Part shown: in pieces, positions 1-6,651 of the stretch
How positions within the stretch are numbered: the first letter of the stretch is position 1
How the letters are laid out: each line of letters begins with the position of its first letter
Assembly (NCBI GenBank): GCA_011322755.1
Contig: DRLZ01000426.1
Coordinates: 1 to 9,924, forward strand
Direction: 5' to 3'
DNA: 9,924 nucleotides
Source of the DNA: Crenotrichaceae bacterium
Lineage (GTDB): Bacteria > Pseudomonadota > Gammaproteobacteria > Methylococcales > DRLZ01
Notes under the pieces: model-generated
What the model saw: the letters and a program-made list of their open reading frames with translations, nothing else
Databases searched by the model: none
Told to the model about the DNA's origin: nothing
Program-made: the position numbers and the translations under genes

Positions 1-1144
1 CAATTTTTCCTAATATTGCTCCTGCCAGCTGTTTGCCTAAGCCACTTGATTCAGCTTTTGCCTGTTTCGGCTCTTCAATGGTGATGCTGATTGATTTGCG
101 TTTACCGTTACGGATAATATCTATGCTGACTTTGCTGCCTACACGTAGCAAGCCGATTGCATTACGTAATTGTGCTGCTCTGTGCACAGGTTTCCCATTA
201 ACAGCAGTGACAACATCACCAACCTTTAATCCGCCTTTATCCGCAGGTGAGTTTTCACCAACTTGGGCAATCACTGATCCGCTATAGCCCTCAATGCCAA
301 GCGCCTCTGCAAGTTCATGTGTTAGGTCTTGTGCCGTGACTCCCAGGCGTCCCCTGTGGACTTCTCCATATTGAATCAACTGAGTCATGATGTCGTGAGC
401 CATATCGCTGGGGATGGCAAAGCCAATGCCCACACTGCCGCCTGCTCCAATAATGGCTGTATTGATACCAATTAATTGGCCATTGAGGTCAACAAGAGCA
501 CCTCCCGAATTTCCCGGATTGATCGAAGCATCGGTTTGAATAAAGTTCTCATAACCTTCAATACCCAGACCAGAGCGCCCTAAAGCACTAATGATGCCGG
601 AAGTGACCGTTTGCTCGAGCCCAAAAGGGTTGCCGATAGCGACAACAAAGTCACCGACTTGAAGTGTACTGGAATTTGCCATTGTGAGTTCTGAAAGATT
701 TTTGGCCTCAATTTGAACAACAGCAAGATCAGATTCAGGGTCAAAGCCGATTACTTTGGCTTCAAAGTGGCGCTTGTCATGCAGTGTCACGGTAATTTTA
801 TCAGCGTTGGCAATGACGTGATTGTTGGTAAGGATATAGCCTTTTTTTGCATTAACAATAACACCAGACCCTAAACTTTGTCGGGTTTTCTTTTGGGGCA
901 GCTCAGGAATATTAAAAAAGCGACGAAAAAATGGGTCGTTGAGTAGAGGGTTTTGTTTAACTTTTACTTGGGATTGTGTGGATATATTTACAACCGCTGG
1001 CATAACCTGCTCAAGCATAGGGGCAAGAGTAGGTCGCCCGTTATCGTTCAAAAGTAAAGGGAGGGCTGCACTGGTCGTCATTGAATAAACAATCAAAAAG
1101 AGAGTAAGCACTAATCCTGATACTTTGAGTGACTGGATTTTCAT
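1..1144 (-). CDS. degQ: DegQ/DegP-like periplasmic serine endoprotease (Do family), C-terminus off the window
   Basis: Trypsin-like HtrA protease that degrades or refolds damaged envelope proteins. The reading frame is open for 381 codons from ATG 1144-1142 to the left edge, preceded by AGGAAG 8 bases upstream. Residues 1-26 form a signal peptide ending near TTSA. The protease domain follows, with the catalytic triad His109 (LTNNHV), Asp139 (ESDLAV) and Ser213 (NPGNSGG). A first PDZ domain spans about 265-357 (GRLGVT to ISITIEE). The last visible residues (LAGAILGKI) resemble the linker into a second PDZ domain in DegQ, so the full protein probably has two PDZ domains; this is inferred because that part is outside the window. 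The loop between signal peptide and protease core is short, closer to DegQ than to E. coli DegP. It lies downstream of grxD but is separated by a stem-loop, so it probably has its own promoter. Confidence 0.93.
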   Translation of the reverse strand, partial: MKIQSLKVSGLVLTLFLIVYSMTTSAALPLLLNDNGRPTLAPMLEQVMPAVVNISTQSQVKVKQNPLLNDPFFRRFFNIPELPQKKTRQSLGSGVIVNAKKGYILTNNHVIANADKITVTLHDKRHFEAKVIGFDPESDLAVVQIEAKNLSELTMANSSTLQVGDFVVAIGNPFGLEQTVTSGIISALGRSGLGIEGYENFIQTDASINPGNSGGALVDLNGQLIGINTAIIGAGGSVGIGFAIPSDMAHDIMTQLIQYGEVHRGRLGVTAQDLTHELAEALGIEGYSGSVIAQVGENSPADKGGLKVGDVVTAVNGKPVHRAAQLRNAIGLLRVGSKVSIDIIRNGKRKSISITIEEPKQAKAESSGLGKQLAGAILGKI

Positions 1145-1183
1145 GATAATTCTTCCTGGAAAGTGATAGTAGCCGTGTTCAGT

Positions 1184-1211
1184 ATGAACTTTGAACGATA
1201 TAAAAGTTCAT
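1184..1211. promoter_or_regulatory. 28-bp inverted repeat upstream of degQ
   Basis: Perfect 9-bp arms ATGAACTTT (1184-1192) and AAAGTTCAT (1203-1211) are separated by 10 bases, 40 bp upstream of the degQ start. The symmetry fits a site for a dimeric regulator. Read on the minus strand, the right arm also supplies TGAACTT, which resembles the -35 of a sigma-E/AlgU promoter, with ACTGA 20 bases further on as a poor -10. Envelope-stress control of Do proteases is known, but here the spacing is long, so that reading is only a hypothesis. Confidence 0.4.
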
Positions 1212-1233
1212 TACATATCAATTGTTATAGCAA

Positions 1234-1259
1234 GTCTGCCTGAGTTATTACAGGCAGAC
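1234..1259 (-). terminator. Stem-loop between grxD and degQ
   Basis: Perfect 9-bp stem GTCTGCCTG / CAGGCAGAC with an 8-base loop, beginning 22 bases after the grxD stop codon. On the grxD strand it is followed by TTGCTATAAC, not a clean T-run, so it may be a weak terminator or an mRNA 3'-end stabiliser. It argues that degQ is transcribed mostly from its own promoter. Confidence 0.5.
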
Positions 1260-1280
1260 GTATATAAATTTAAGTGTCGT

Positions 1281-1610
1281 TTAATTAGCAGCATGTTTGG
1301 CTATAGCGTTTTTAACCATATTTTGTAAATCACCGCGTTGATAAAGTTCCATGGTGATGTCGCAGCCGCCGATCAATTCACCATCAATATAAATTTGTGG
1401 AAATGTTGGCCAGTCAGAAAATTTCGGCAGGTTTTTGTAGATTTCAGGCTCTTCAAAAATATTGATATACGCAAACTCTTCTCCACATGCTTTTAGAGCT
1501 TCAGAAGAACGGCTGGAAAAACCACATTGTGGAAATTGTGGTGTGCCTTTCATAAAGATAATGACGGCATTACTTTTGACCAATTGTTTGATTTTATCCA
1601 TGATGTCCAT
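1281..1610 (-). CDS. grxD: Monothiol CGFS glutaredoxin (Grx4 / GrxD)
   Basis: A 109-residue single-domain monothiol glutaredoxin, the usual length for the bacterial Grx4 family. Visible landmarks are Lys21, the active-site CGFS at residues 29-32, the WPTFP stretch at 67-71 with its cis-proline, and GGCDI at 81-85. In this family these residues bind glutathione and a bridging [2Fe-2S] cluster, and the protein passes or stores Fe-S clusters in the cytoplasm, often with BolA partners. ATG 1610 is chosen because GAGAGG lies 6 bases upstream; a second in-frame Met at residue 4 is less well placed. The neighbouring bioB product is an Fe-S enzyme, but the two genes are not in one operon, so no specific link is claimed. 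Confidence 0.97.
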   Translation of the reverse strand: MDIMDKIKQLVKSNAVIIFMKGTPQFPQCGFSSRSSEALKACGEEFAYINIFEEPEIYKNLPKFSDWPTFPQIYIDGELIGGCDITMELYQRGDLQNMVKNAIAKHAAN

Positions 1611-1625
1611 AAGTTACCTCTCAAT

Positions 1626-1661
1626 ATTATAAAGTGACGATTAAAACTGCGTTGCAGTATA
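1626..1661 (-). promoter_or_regulatory. Candidate grxD promoter region
   Basis: On the minus strand TATACT (1661-1656) and a perfect TATAAT (1631-1626) are possible -10 boxes. The latter would start transcription inside the grxD ribosome-binding site, so TATACT is the more usable. Neither has a good -35. A small inverted repeat, ACTGC-GTT-GCAGT (1646-1658), overlaps TATACT and could be an operator. Weak evidence only. Confidence 0.25.
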
Positions 1662-1765
1662 CCTGCTTATTAGTGGATTAAAAATGGGGTGAACCAAGAG
1701 GTCATTGGATTTGTTTAGCCGTTATTCCTAAAGCATCAAGGGGTAAAGTAATTATGGTCAGGAAC

Positions 1766-1794
1766 TTGATTAAAATAATTGTTGTATGTACATT
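1766..1794 (+). promoter_or_regulatory. Candidate brnTA promoter with overlapping palindrome
   Basis: TTGATT (1766-1771) and TACATT (1789-1794) are 17 bases apart. The predicted start of transcription falls at about 1801, the A of the brnT ATG, which would give a leaderless or almost leaderless message. The 8-bp palindrome ATGTACAT (1786-1793) overlaps the -10 and is a reasonable place for autorepression by the BrnA-BrnT complex. No ribosome-binding site is seen before 1801, in keeping with this reading. Confidence 0.4.
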
Positions 1795-1800
1795 AAGTTA

Positions 1801-2070
1801 ATGGAGATTAATTTTGACCCGAACAAAAATATTGCCAATATAGAAAAGCATGGAATTTCTTTGGCTGATGCTGAAAATCTTGAATGGGAGCTGCTTTTGG
1901 CTGTTCAAGACCTACGATACGAGTATGATGAAACTCGCATGATTGGTTATGCTCCGATAGGCTCCCGAATATTTTGTGTGGTCTATACAAATCGTGGCGA
2001 TGTGCGCCGTATTATTAGTTTGCGTAAAGCAAATAAAAGAGAGGTTAAAAACTATGCCCGTCAAATCTAA
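1801..2070 (+). CDS. brnT: BrnT family ribonuclease toxin of a type II toxin-antitoxin pair
   Basis: An 89-residue protein of the BrnT/DUF497 family, RelE-fold ribonucleases that cut RNA and arrest growth until neutralised by BrnA. Family signatures are the opening INFDPNKNIANIEKHGIS (residues 3-20), the R-x-I-G-Y core near residue 46, and the closing RRIISLRKANKREVKNY (69-85). The start at ATG 1801 fits the usual BrnT N-terminus; an ATG five codons earlier (1786) would add MYIKL, overlaps the likely -10 box and has no ribosome-binding site. The stop overlaps the start of the next gene by 17 bases, the usual coupling for toxin-first brnTA operons. It stands alone between housekeeping genes, and such pairs move easily by horizontal transfer. 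Activity is inferred from family membership. Confidence 0.9.
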   Translation: MEINFDPNKNIANIEKHGISLADAENLEWELLLAVQDLRYEYDETRMIGYAPIGSRIFCVVYTNRGDVRRIISLRKANKREVKNYARQI

Positions 2071-2335
2071 ATCAGGTCGCTCTTTCGAGTTACCAACCGA
2101 TGAAGAAGAGATTGATATTAATACAGGTATTGCATATGACCCAGATACATACGAGCTATCAAATGAAGAGTTTTCCAAGCTGCGTCCTGTGGGTCGGCCA
2201 ATGGCTGATGTTAAAAAAGATCGGATTACTATTCGTTTGTCGACAGAAGTTACTGATTATTTCAGAGCGACAGGAAAAGGCTGGCAAACAAGAGTAGACA
2301 AAGTTTTGTTGGAGTATGTTTCGACACACAAATAA
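2054..2335 (+). CDS. brnA: BrnA family antitoxin (ribbon-helix-helix)
   Basis: A 93-residue antitoxin and probable autorepressor of brnTA. The N-terminal half is acidic (EEEIDINTG, residues 18-26), followed by the family pattern L-S-N-E-E-F-S-K-L-R-P (35-45). The C-terminal ribbon-helix-helix spans about 57-90, with DRITIRLSTEVTDYF and then RATGKGWQTRVDKVL, a highly typical BrnA ending. Start at ATG 2054 is supported by GAGAGG 9 bases upstream and by the normal length; the open frame extends back to 1976, but that part overlaps brnT in another frame and looks unlike any antitoxin. Known BrnA proteins bind the toxin through the N-terminal part and the operator through the ribbon-helix-helix; here that is by homology. 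Confidence 0.9.
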   Translation: MPVKSKSGRSFELPTDEEEIDINTGIAYDPDTYELSNEEFSKLRPVGRPMADVKKDRITIRLSTEVTDYFRATGKGWQTRVDKVLLEYVSTHK

Positions 2336-2370
2336 TTTACAGGCAGGCTCTCTTTGTCTTTTGATCCTCA

Positions 2371-3066
2371 TCAGCCCGCCCGCGCGCAGACCCAGACATC
2401 CACACGTTCAACTCCACTAGTGATCAACTCCTTGGCCAACAGTTCAACCGTCGTGCCAGTCGTCATCACATCATCAAATAGCGCAACATGTGATGCGTCG
2501 ATTTCTTTGCTGATCTGGAACGCATTTTTCAAATTTTCATGGCGCTGTGTGGCGGTAAGGTCAGCTTGTTTAGGCGTGTGCCGGATACGTTGGCATGAGT
2601 GGTAGTCAATGGGAATGTTGAGTGACTTGGCGATTGGTCTCACTAATTCGAGAGATTGATTAAAGCCACGCTCACGAATTCGTTTGGGGTGCAAGGGAAC
2701 GGGAATGATGATGTCAGGTTTGGTGATTTTGGGTTGATTAAACTGGTGTGACATCAGTTCGCCTAATAAACGTGCATAAGCAAGTTTCTTTGAATACTTC
2801 ACTTGCTGGATCATATAGTCCAGTGGTGGTGCGTAATTAAAGGGTGCTATGCAATGAGTGTATGCCGGAGGCTTTTTCTGGCATGTTCCGCAAAGTTGAT
2901 TCATTTGCAGGGGTAATGCGCAACGCGGACAGGTGTGAAGCTGAAAGGGGAGGTCATCACAGCAGCCAAGACAGAGGTCGAATTCTGTTTTTGAATCAGC
3001 ATTGCACAGTAGACAGCGGGGTGGAAAAAGATTGTTTTGTAGTTTTTTTAGCCAGTTGTAAACCAT
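2371..3066 (-). CDS. comF: ComF family protein (zinc-finger plus phosphoribosyltransferase-like domain)
   Basis: A 231-residue ComF/GntX-type protein, linked in several bacteria to DNA uptake and post-uptake processing, though its exact reaction is unknown. Four CxxC-type pairs near the N-terminus (Cys18/21, Cys32/35, Cys46/49, Cys59/62) form a probable zinc-binding module. The rest is a phosphoribosyltransferase-like fold with VPLHPKRIRERGFNQS (122-138) and the PRPP-loop signature ALFDDVMTTGTT (195-206). ATG 3066 is chosen because AAGGAG lies 7 bases before it; a longer open frame reaching 3153 would run into the bioB start and lacks such a site. It is divergent from bioB, an arrangement common in gammaproteobacteria. 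Its start codon and ribosome-binding site lie inside the biotin operator, so BirA may repress it too. Confidence 0.92.
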   Translation of the reverse strand: MVYNWLKKLQNNLFPPRCLLCNADSKTEFDLCLGCCDDLPFQLHTCPRCALPLQMNQLCGTCQKKPPAYTHCIAPFNYAPPLDYMIQQVKYSKKLAYARLLGELMSHQFNQPKITKPDIIIPVPLHPKRIRERGFNQSLELVRPIAKSLNIPIDYHSCQRIRHTPKQADLTATQRHENLKNAFQISKEIDASHVALFDDVMTTGTTVELLAKELITSGVERVDVWVCARAG

Positions 3067-3088
3067 AGTTATTCTCCTTGGTTGACAG
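3056..3088. promoter_or_regulatory. BirA-binding biotin operator between comF and bioB
   Basis: TTGTAAACC (3056-3064) is identical to the left half-site of the E. coli bio operator. After 15 bases comes GGTTGACAG (3080-3088), matching 7 of 9 positions of the consensus right half GGTTTACAA. Spacing of about 14-16 bases is typical of BirA boxes. The site covers the comF start codon and ribosome-binding site and overlaps the -35 box of bioB, so BirA with biotinyl-AMP should repress bioB. Confidence 0.82.
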
Positions 3089-3110
3089 CGTTTTGCATTC
3101 CTTGCATAGT
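3082..3110 (+). promoter_or_regulatory. Candidate bioB promoter
   Basis: A perfect -35 TTGACA (3082-3087) is followed after 17 bases by CATAGT (3105-3110), 4 of 6 to the -10 consensus. Transcription would start near 3117, leaving a leader of about 35 bases before bioB. The -35 box lies within the right half of the BirA operator. Confidence 0.65.
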
Positions 3111-3151
3111 TGGCCGCTTTACGATAGCAGAAATTCAAGTCGGAGCGCAGC

Positions 3152-4183
3152 ATGGCAGACCAAACTTACCAACGCATTAATGAACTGACCGAGCGTTTAT
3201 TAGGCGGGGGGGAAATGTCAGTTGAAGAGGGGCGCTGGATGATTCGTCTGGCTGACCAGTATCTGTCATCACTCATGGCGGGAGCGGATCGTTTGCGTCG
3301 TACATTCCGGGGTAATGATATTGAAGCATGTGCAATTTCAAATATTCGTTCAGGAAACTGCTCGGAAGATTGTACCTTCTGCTCTCAAAGTGCGCACCAT
3401 GATGGTCAAGCACCCACATATAACTATATTCCCGTCGAAAATGTGGCGACTCAAGCCAGAAAAGCACGCAGCTGGGGGACGACTGATTTAGGTATTGTCT
3501 CTAAAGGATGGGGTGTTCGTTCTGATAAAGAGCGTGAGCAAATGCGTGAATATCTAAATGCGCTAAAAGGTAGTTCAGACATTGGTCGCTGTGCGAGCGT
3601 GGGTGTGCTGGACAAAGAGACCGCGATTGACCTCAAAAATATGGGGCTGGAAAATTACCATCATAATTTGGAAACGGCCGAAAGCTTTTTTTCTAATATC
3701 TGCACCACACACTCTTTTCAGGAGAATATTGATACGCTTAAGCATGCACGCGACGCAGGTCTGAAAGTCTGCTCAGGTGGTATTTTAGGGATGGGTGAAA
3801 GTTTGGATCAACGTGTCGAACTGGCTGAAACACTGCGTGATCTGGAGATTGATTCAGTGCCATTGAATTTTCTTGTTCCACAAAAAGGAACGCCACTGGA
3901 AAATATCACTCCGATGGCACCGATGGAGATCCTGAAAACAATTGCGGTGTATCGTTTTATGTTGCCTCAGGCAGAAATTCGTATTGCGGGCGGTCGCCCT
4001 TTTCTACGTGATTTACAGTCAATGGTATTCATGGCAGGTGCTTCGGCTGTGATGATTGGTGACTATCTGACCACGAATGGGCGACAGGTCGAAGATGATT
4101 TGCAAATGCTGAAAGATCTTGGTGTTGTGGTTCGTGGGGATACACAAAAACGTCGAAAGTCTGTCTGTTCGAATGCAGCGTAA
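3152..4183 (+). CDS. bioB: Biotin synthase BioB (radical SAM)
   Basis: A 343-residue radical-SAM enzyme converting dethiobiotin to biotin by inserting sulfur, the last step of biotin synthesis. The CxxxCxxC [4Fe-4S] motif is Cys70, Cys74, Cys77 (SGNCSEDCTFC). Other family landmarks are YHHNLET (169-175), KVCSGGI with Cys207, FLVPQKGTPL (240-249) and IRIAGGR with Arg277. GGAG 6 bases before ATG 3152 sets the start. Odd feature: Cys147, Cys207 and Arg277 match three of the four E. coli ligands of the sulfur-donating [2Fe-2S] cluster, but the position of E. coli Cys97 is Gly114 (TTDLGIVS) and no cysteine lies nearby. Instead Cys60 sits ten residues before the first motif cysteine, where E. coli has Ser43. 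The gene is first of bioB-bioF, under a BirA operator. Confidence 0.97.
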   Translation: MADQTYQRINELTERLLGGGEMSVEEGRWMIRLADQYLSSLMAGADRLRRTFRGNDIEACAISNIRSGNCSEDCTFCSQSAHHDGQAPTYNYIPVENVATQARKARSWGTTDLGIVSKGWGVRSDKEREQMREYLNALKGSSDIGRCASVGVLDKETAIDLKNMGLENYHHNLETAESFFSNICTTHSFQENIDTLKHARDAGLKVCSGGILGMGESLDQRVELAETLRDLEIDSVPLNFLVPQKGTPLENITPMAPMEILKTIAVYRFMLPQAEIRIAGGRPFLRDLQSMVFMAGASAVMIGDYLTTNGRQVEDDLQMLKDLGVVVRGDTQKRRKSVCSNAA

Positions 4184-4200
4184 TATAAGTGGGTCAGGCG

Positions 4201-5364
4201 GTGTCACTCATCGACTCATTACACAAATCACTATCGCTGAAAAAATCACAAAATCTCTATCGCCATCGACGAATTGTATCTTCACCTCAAGGAGCGGAAG
4301 TAGTTGTTGATGGTCAGTCGGTGCTCTCATTTTGCAGTAATGATTATTTAGGATTGGCCAGTCACCCTGATGTCATTGCTGCATTGCAAGAGGGGGCATC
4401 GGCTTATGGCGTGGGAAGTGGGGCATCTCACCTGGTTACGGGGCACAGCTGTGCGCATCATGAACTGGAAAATGCATTGGCAAAATGGACAGGGCGTGAG
4501 CGAGCCTTGCTGTTTTCATCGGGGTATATGGCGAATATCGGAGTAATTTCAGCACTTTGTCAGCGCCATGACACAGTATTGCAGGATCGTCTCAATCATG
4601 CTTCATTATTAGATGGCGCCCGATTGACTGGAGTACAGTTGAAGCGTTACGCTCATAACGATTGTGATGCACTGACGCAGCGTTTGGTTAAATGTCATGG
4701 ATCAGCACTCGTGGTGAGTGATGGCGTGTTCAGTATGGATGGCGATGTGGCGCCTTTGTCTGAAATGGCCGCGCTTGCCAAAATGCATGATGCTGTTCTA
4801 ATGGTGGATGATGCCCACGGTTTTGGTGTGCTCGGTCAGCAAGGGCGCGGAGTGGTGGACCACTTTAAGCTGAACAGTAATGATGTTCCGATTCTGGTCG
4901 GTACATTAGGTAAATCATTCGGGACTTTTGGTGCTTTTGTCGCAGGCAGTGAAGCACTCATTGAAACACTGATCCAGCAAGCTCGCAGCTATATCTATAC
5001 AACAGCAATACCACCTGCGGTCGCATACGCAACGCTAATCAGTCTGGAGCGATTAAAAAATGATGATTGGCGACGGGATCATTTGAATATGCTGATTACC
5101 CATTTCCGTCAAAGAGCATTCGATGCAGGGTTGCCACTATCTGATTCTCAAACAGCAATACAGCCGTTGATTGTGGGAGATACCGAGCGTGCTGTTGCGT
5201 TGAGTGAAGCGCTATTAAAACAAGGCATTTTAGTCAGTGCCATTCGCCCCCCGACAGTGCCTAAGGGAACCGCTCGCTTGCGTGTAACTTTATGTGCAGT
5301 GCACACGAAAGCGCATGTGGAGCATTTATTGGATCTATTGGCTAAACTATTATCGGACTGTTAA
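4201..5364 (+). CDS. bioF: 8-amino-7-oxononanoate synthase BioF
   Basis: PLP-dependent enzyme joining pimeloyl-thioester and L-alanine to give 8-amino-7-oxononanoate, the first step of biotin ring assembly, in the cytoplasm. With a GTG start at 4201 it is 387 residues (E. coli 384), and SNDYLGL then falls at residues 46-52, as in E. coli. Landmarks are NHASLLDGA with His133, the PLP-contacting DDAHG (Asp203, His206), the Schiff-base Lys238 in GTLGKSFG, and RPPTVPKGTARLR (349-361). An in-frame GTG at 4189 would add four residues; neither start has a strong ribosome-binding site, so the exact start is uncertain. It begins 17 bases after the bioB stop and is surely co-transcribed. No further biotin gene follows: the next gene converges from the other strand. 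Confidence 0.96.
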   Translation: MSLIDSLHKSLSLKKSQNLYRHRRIVSSPQGAEVVVDGQSVLSFCSNDYLGLASHPDVIAALQEGASAYGVGSGASHLVTGHSCAHHELENALAKWTGRERALLFSSGYMANIGVISALCQRHDTVLQDRLNHASLLDGARLTGVQLKRYAHNDCDALTQRLVKCHGSALVVSDGVFSMDGDVAPLSEMAALAKMHDAVLMVDDAHGFGVLGQQGRGVVDHFKLNSNDVPILVGTLGKSFGTFGAFVAGSEALIETLIQQARSYIYTTAIPPAVAYATLISLERLKNDDWRRDHLNMLITHFRQRAFDAGLPLSDSQTAIQPLIVGDTERAVALSEALLKQGILVSAIRPPTVPKGTARLRVTLCAVHTKAHVEHLLDLLAKLLSDC

Positions 5365-5390
5365 TAGTAGTGATAAATTTTGAATATGTT

Positions 5391-5412
5391 TCTGGCGGTG
5401 TCAGCAGCCAGA
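5391..5412. terminator. Weak inverted repeat at the convergent bioF / paralogue A end
   Basis: TCTGGC (5391-5396) and GCCAGA (5407-5412) could pair around a 10-base loop covering the stop codon of the minus-strand gene. There is no T-run on either strand. It is the only hairpin candidate in the 36-base convergent gap, so it could end either transcript, but support is thin. Confidence 0.2.
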
Positions 5413-6543
5413 GATTAAACCGTTCGCACACTTGCTTTCTATGCCTGCGATATTGGAGTTTTGTGAAGGATCCCAGTATACATCCCATTCATAGCTCATT
5501 ATATCGGCAGCCCCACCATTGACATAGCTGTATGAGCCTTCCTGGTAGTCCCATGTATTGATATCACGATCTTGCCAGCAGTGTTCAATACCCTCTACTG
5601 TTGTTTGTGAATTACTGCATTGAGTATAGGTGTAGCGTCCACCTGTGATGTTAGGGTTGAAATTAGATGATCCTGATGCGGGGTGGCTGATTGTGATTGT
5701 ACTGTCAATCATCTGAAAGTCCCCCGCTGTGGGGTCAAAGTCAGGCATGTCAGGGTCGGTGATGGTTAGTGTGTTGATGATGCTTCCAGTGGTTGTATCA
5801 TCACTATAGGTGATTGAGCTCATATCCAGAACAAAGTTTTGAACCATGTCGGACTCATTAATTTTCTGAGTAATTTTTGGCTTGAAAAGAAATTGATCTT
5901 TTAGGAACTCTGAGCAATATTGATCTGAATTGTCACAACTCCAGGTTTGTGTTGTTGAGTTCCAGGTGCCTCCCATTATTTGCCGCATAATGACTTTAGT
6001 TGGGTCAGCGGTACCATTACCAGTGTAGTCAAAATCTCGAGAAGGGTTAATACCAAGCGGATCCCAGCCGTTTCCACTTTGGTCTTCTAATGTGACTGAA
6101 CCCCAACTCATTATTCTGGAGGGCCTGCCACCACTTGTAGATTCATAAGAAAAAATGCGCGGGATATAGCTTTCCATCGCAAATCCTGTGCTTGGGTCAC
6201 CGACAATCATATGCCAATATCTTTCAAAGGTAACGGGATCAGTGTATGTGCCTTGAAAAAATGGTGTGGTATCAGGGTCTGATTCAGCAGTATAAGCAAT
6301 GGGGGATATACCGCAGTCACCCAGAAGATAGGTAGGTACGTTACTCATATTGCATGCCCCAGGGTAAAAATAACTATTGTTTGATCCTAGATTGAAGTTT
6401 AAGGTCATTTCACCCGGCGCGTACTCTGAGCTTAACAGAAGAAGCAATGGTAAGGTTTTGAACAGTAATTGAGTGACAGCGCTCTTTTTTTTATTCAAGG
6501 CAGGTACAAACATCAGTTCCTTGCTTTGAGTTAAAGGTTTCAT
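5401..6543 (-). CDS. Exported eight-cysteine protein, paralogue A (unknown function)
   Basis: A 380-residue protein that I do not recognise, last of three tandem paralogues. It opens with a long signal sequence: about 27 polar and basic residues, then FKTLPLLLLLSSEYA (28-42). The mature part begins near MTLNFNLG (46-53). Eight cysteines (64, 77, 203, 210, 309, 322, 372, 380) are all conserved in the two sister proteins, and the last is the C-terminal residue, suggesting four disulfides formed after export. Conserved blocks include YWHMIVGDPSTGFAMESY (109-126), SGNGWDPLG (156-164), FDYTGN (171-176), YCSEFLK (209-215), the acidic DPDMPDFDPTAGDF (263-276), and GGRYTYTQC (301-309). No anchor or enzyme motif is seen. 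The ATG is preceded by a leader similar to that of paralogue B, with no strong ribosome-binding site. Much of its DNA is nearly identical to paralogue B. Confidence 0.88.
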   Translation of the reverse strand: MKPLTQSKELMFVPALNKKKSAVTQLLFKTLPLLLLLSSEYAPGEMTLNFNLGSNNSYFYPGACNMSNVPTYLLGDCGISPIAYTAESDPDTTPFFQGTYTDPVTFERYWHMIVGDPSTGFAMESYIPRIFSYESTSGGRPSRIMSWGSVTLEDQSGNGWDPLGINPSRDFDYTGNGTADPTKVIMRQIMGGTWNSTTQTWSCDNSDQYCSEFLKDQFLFKPKITQKINESDMVQNFVLDMSSITYSDDTTTGSIINTLTITDPDMPDFDPTAGDFQMIDSTITISHPASGSSNFNPNITGGRYTYTQCSNSQTTVEGIEHCWQDRDINTWDYQEGSYSYVNGGAADIMSYEWDVYWDPSQNSNIAGIESKCANGLISGC

Positions 6544-6651
6544 AAAACAGCCCGCCTGTCTAAATAATCTCTCAGGACATAATCTACAGTGATGGTTCTG
6601 TTGAACTCGTTTATTTATCGACAGTTCAGTGAAAAGCTAACAGCTGAAAGA

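Noticed and set aside
33..287. 84-codon plus-strand frame at the left edge
   Set aside because: It is antisense to the PDZ domain of the DegQ-like protease, whose frame is open for 381 codons with all catalytic motifs.
1976..2053. 26-codon N-terminal extension of brnA
   Set aside because: It overlaps brnT coding sequence, is unlike BrnA proteins, and ATG 2054 has a good ribosome-binding site.
1912..2178. Minus-strand frame of 88 codons across brnT-brnA
   Set aside because: Antisense shadow of two well recognised genes; no ribosome-binding site or family resemblance.
3067..3153. 29-codon N-terminal extension of comF
   Set aside because: It would overlap the bioB start and the promoter/operator; the internal ATG at 3066 has AAGGAG at the right spacing and gives a normal ComF length.
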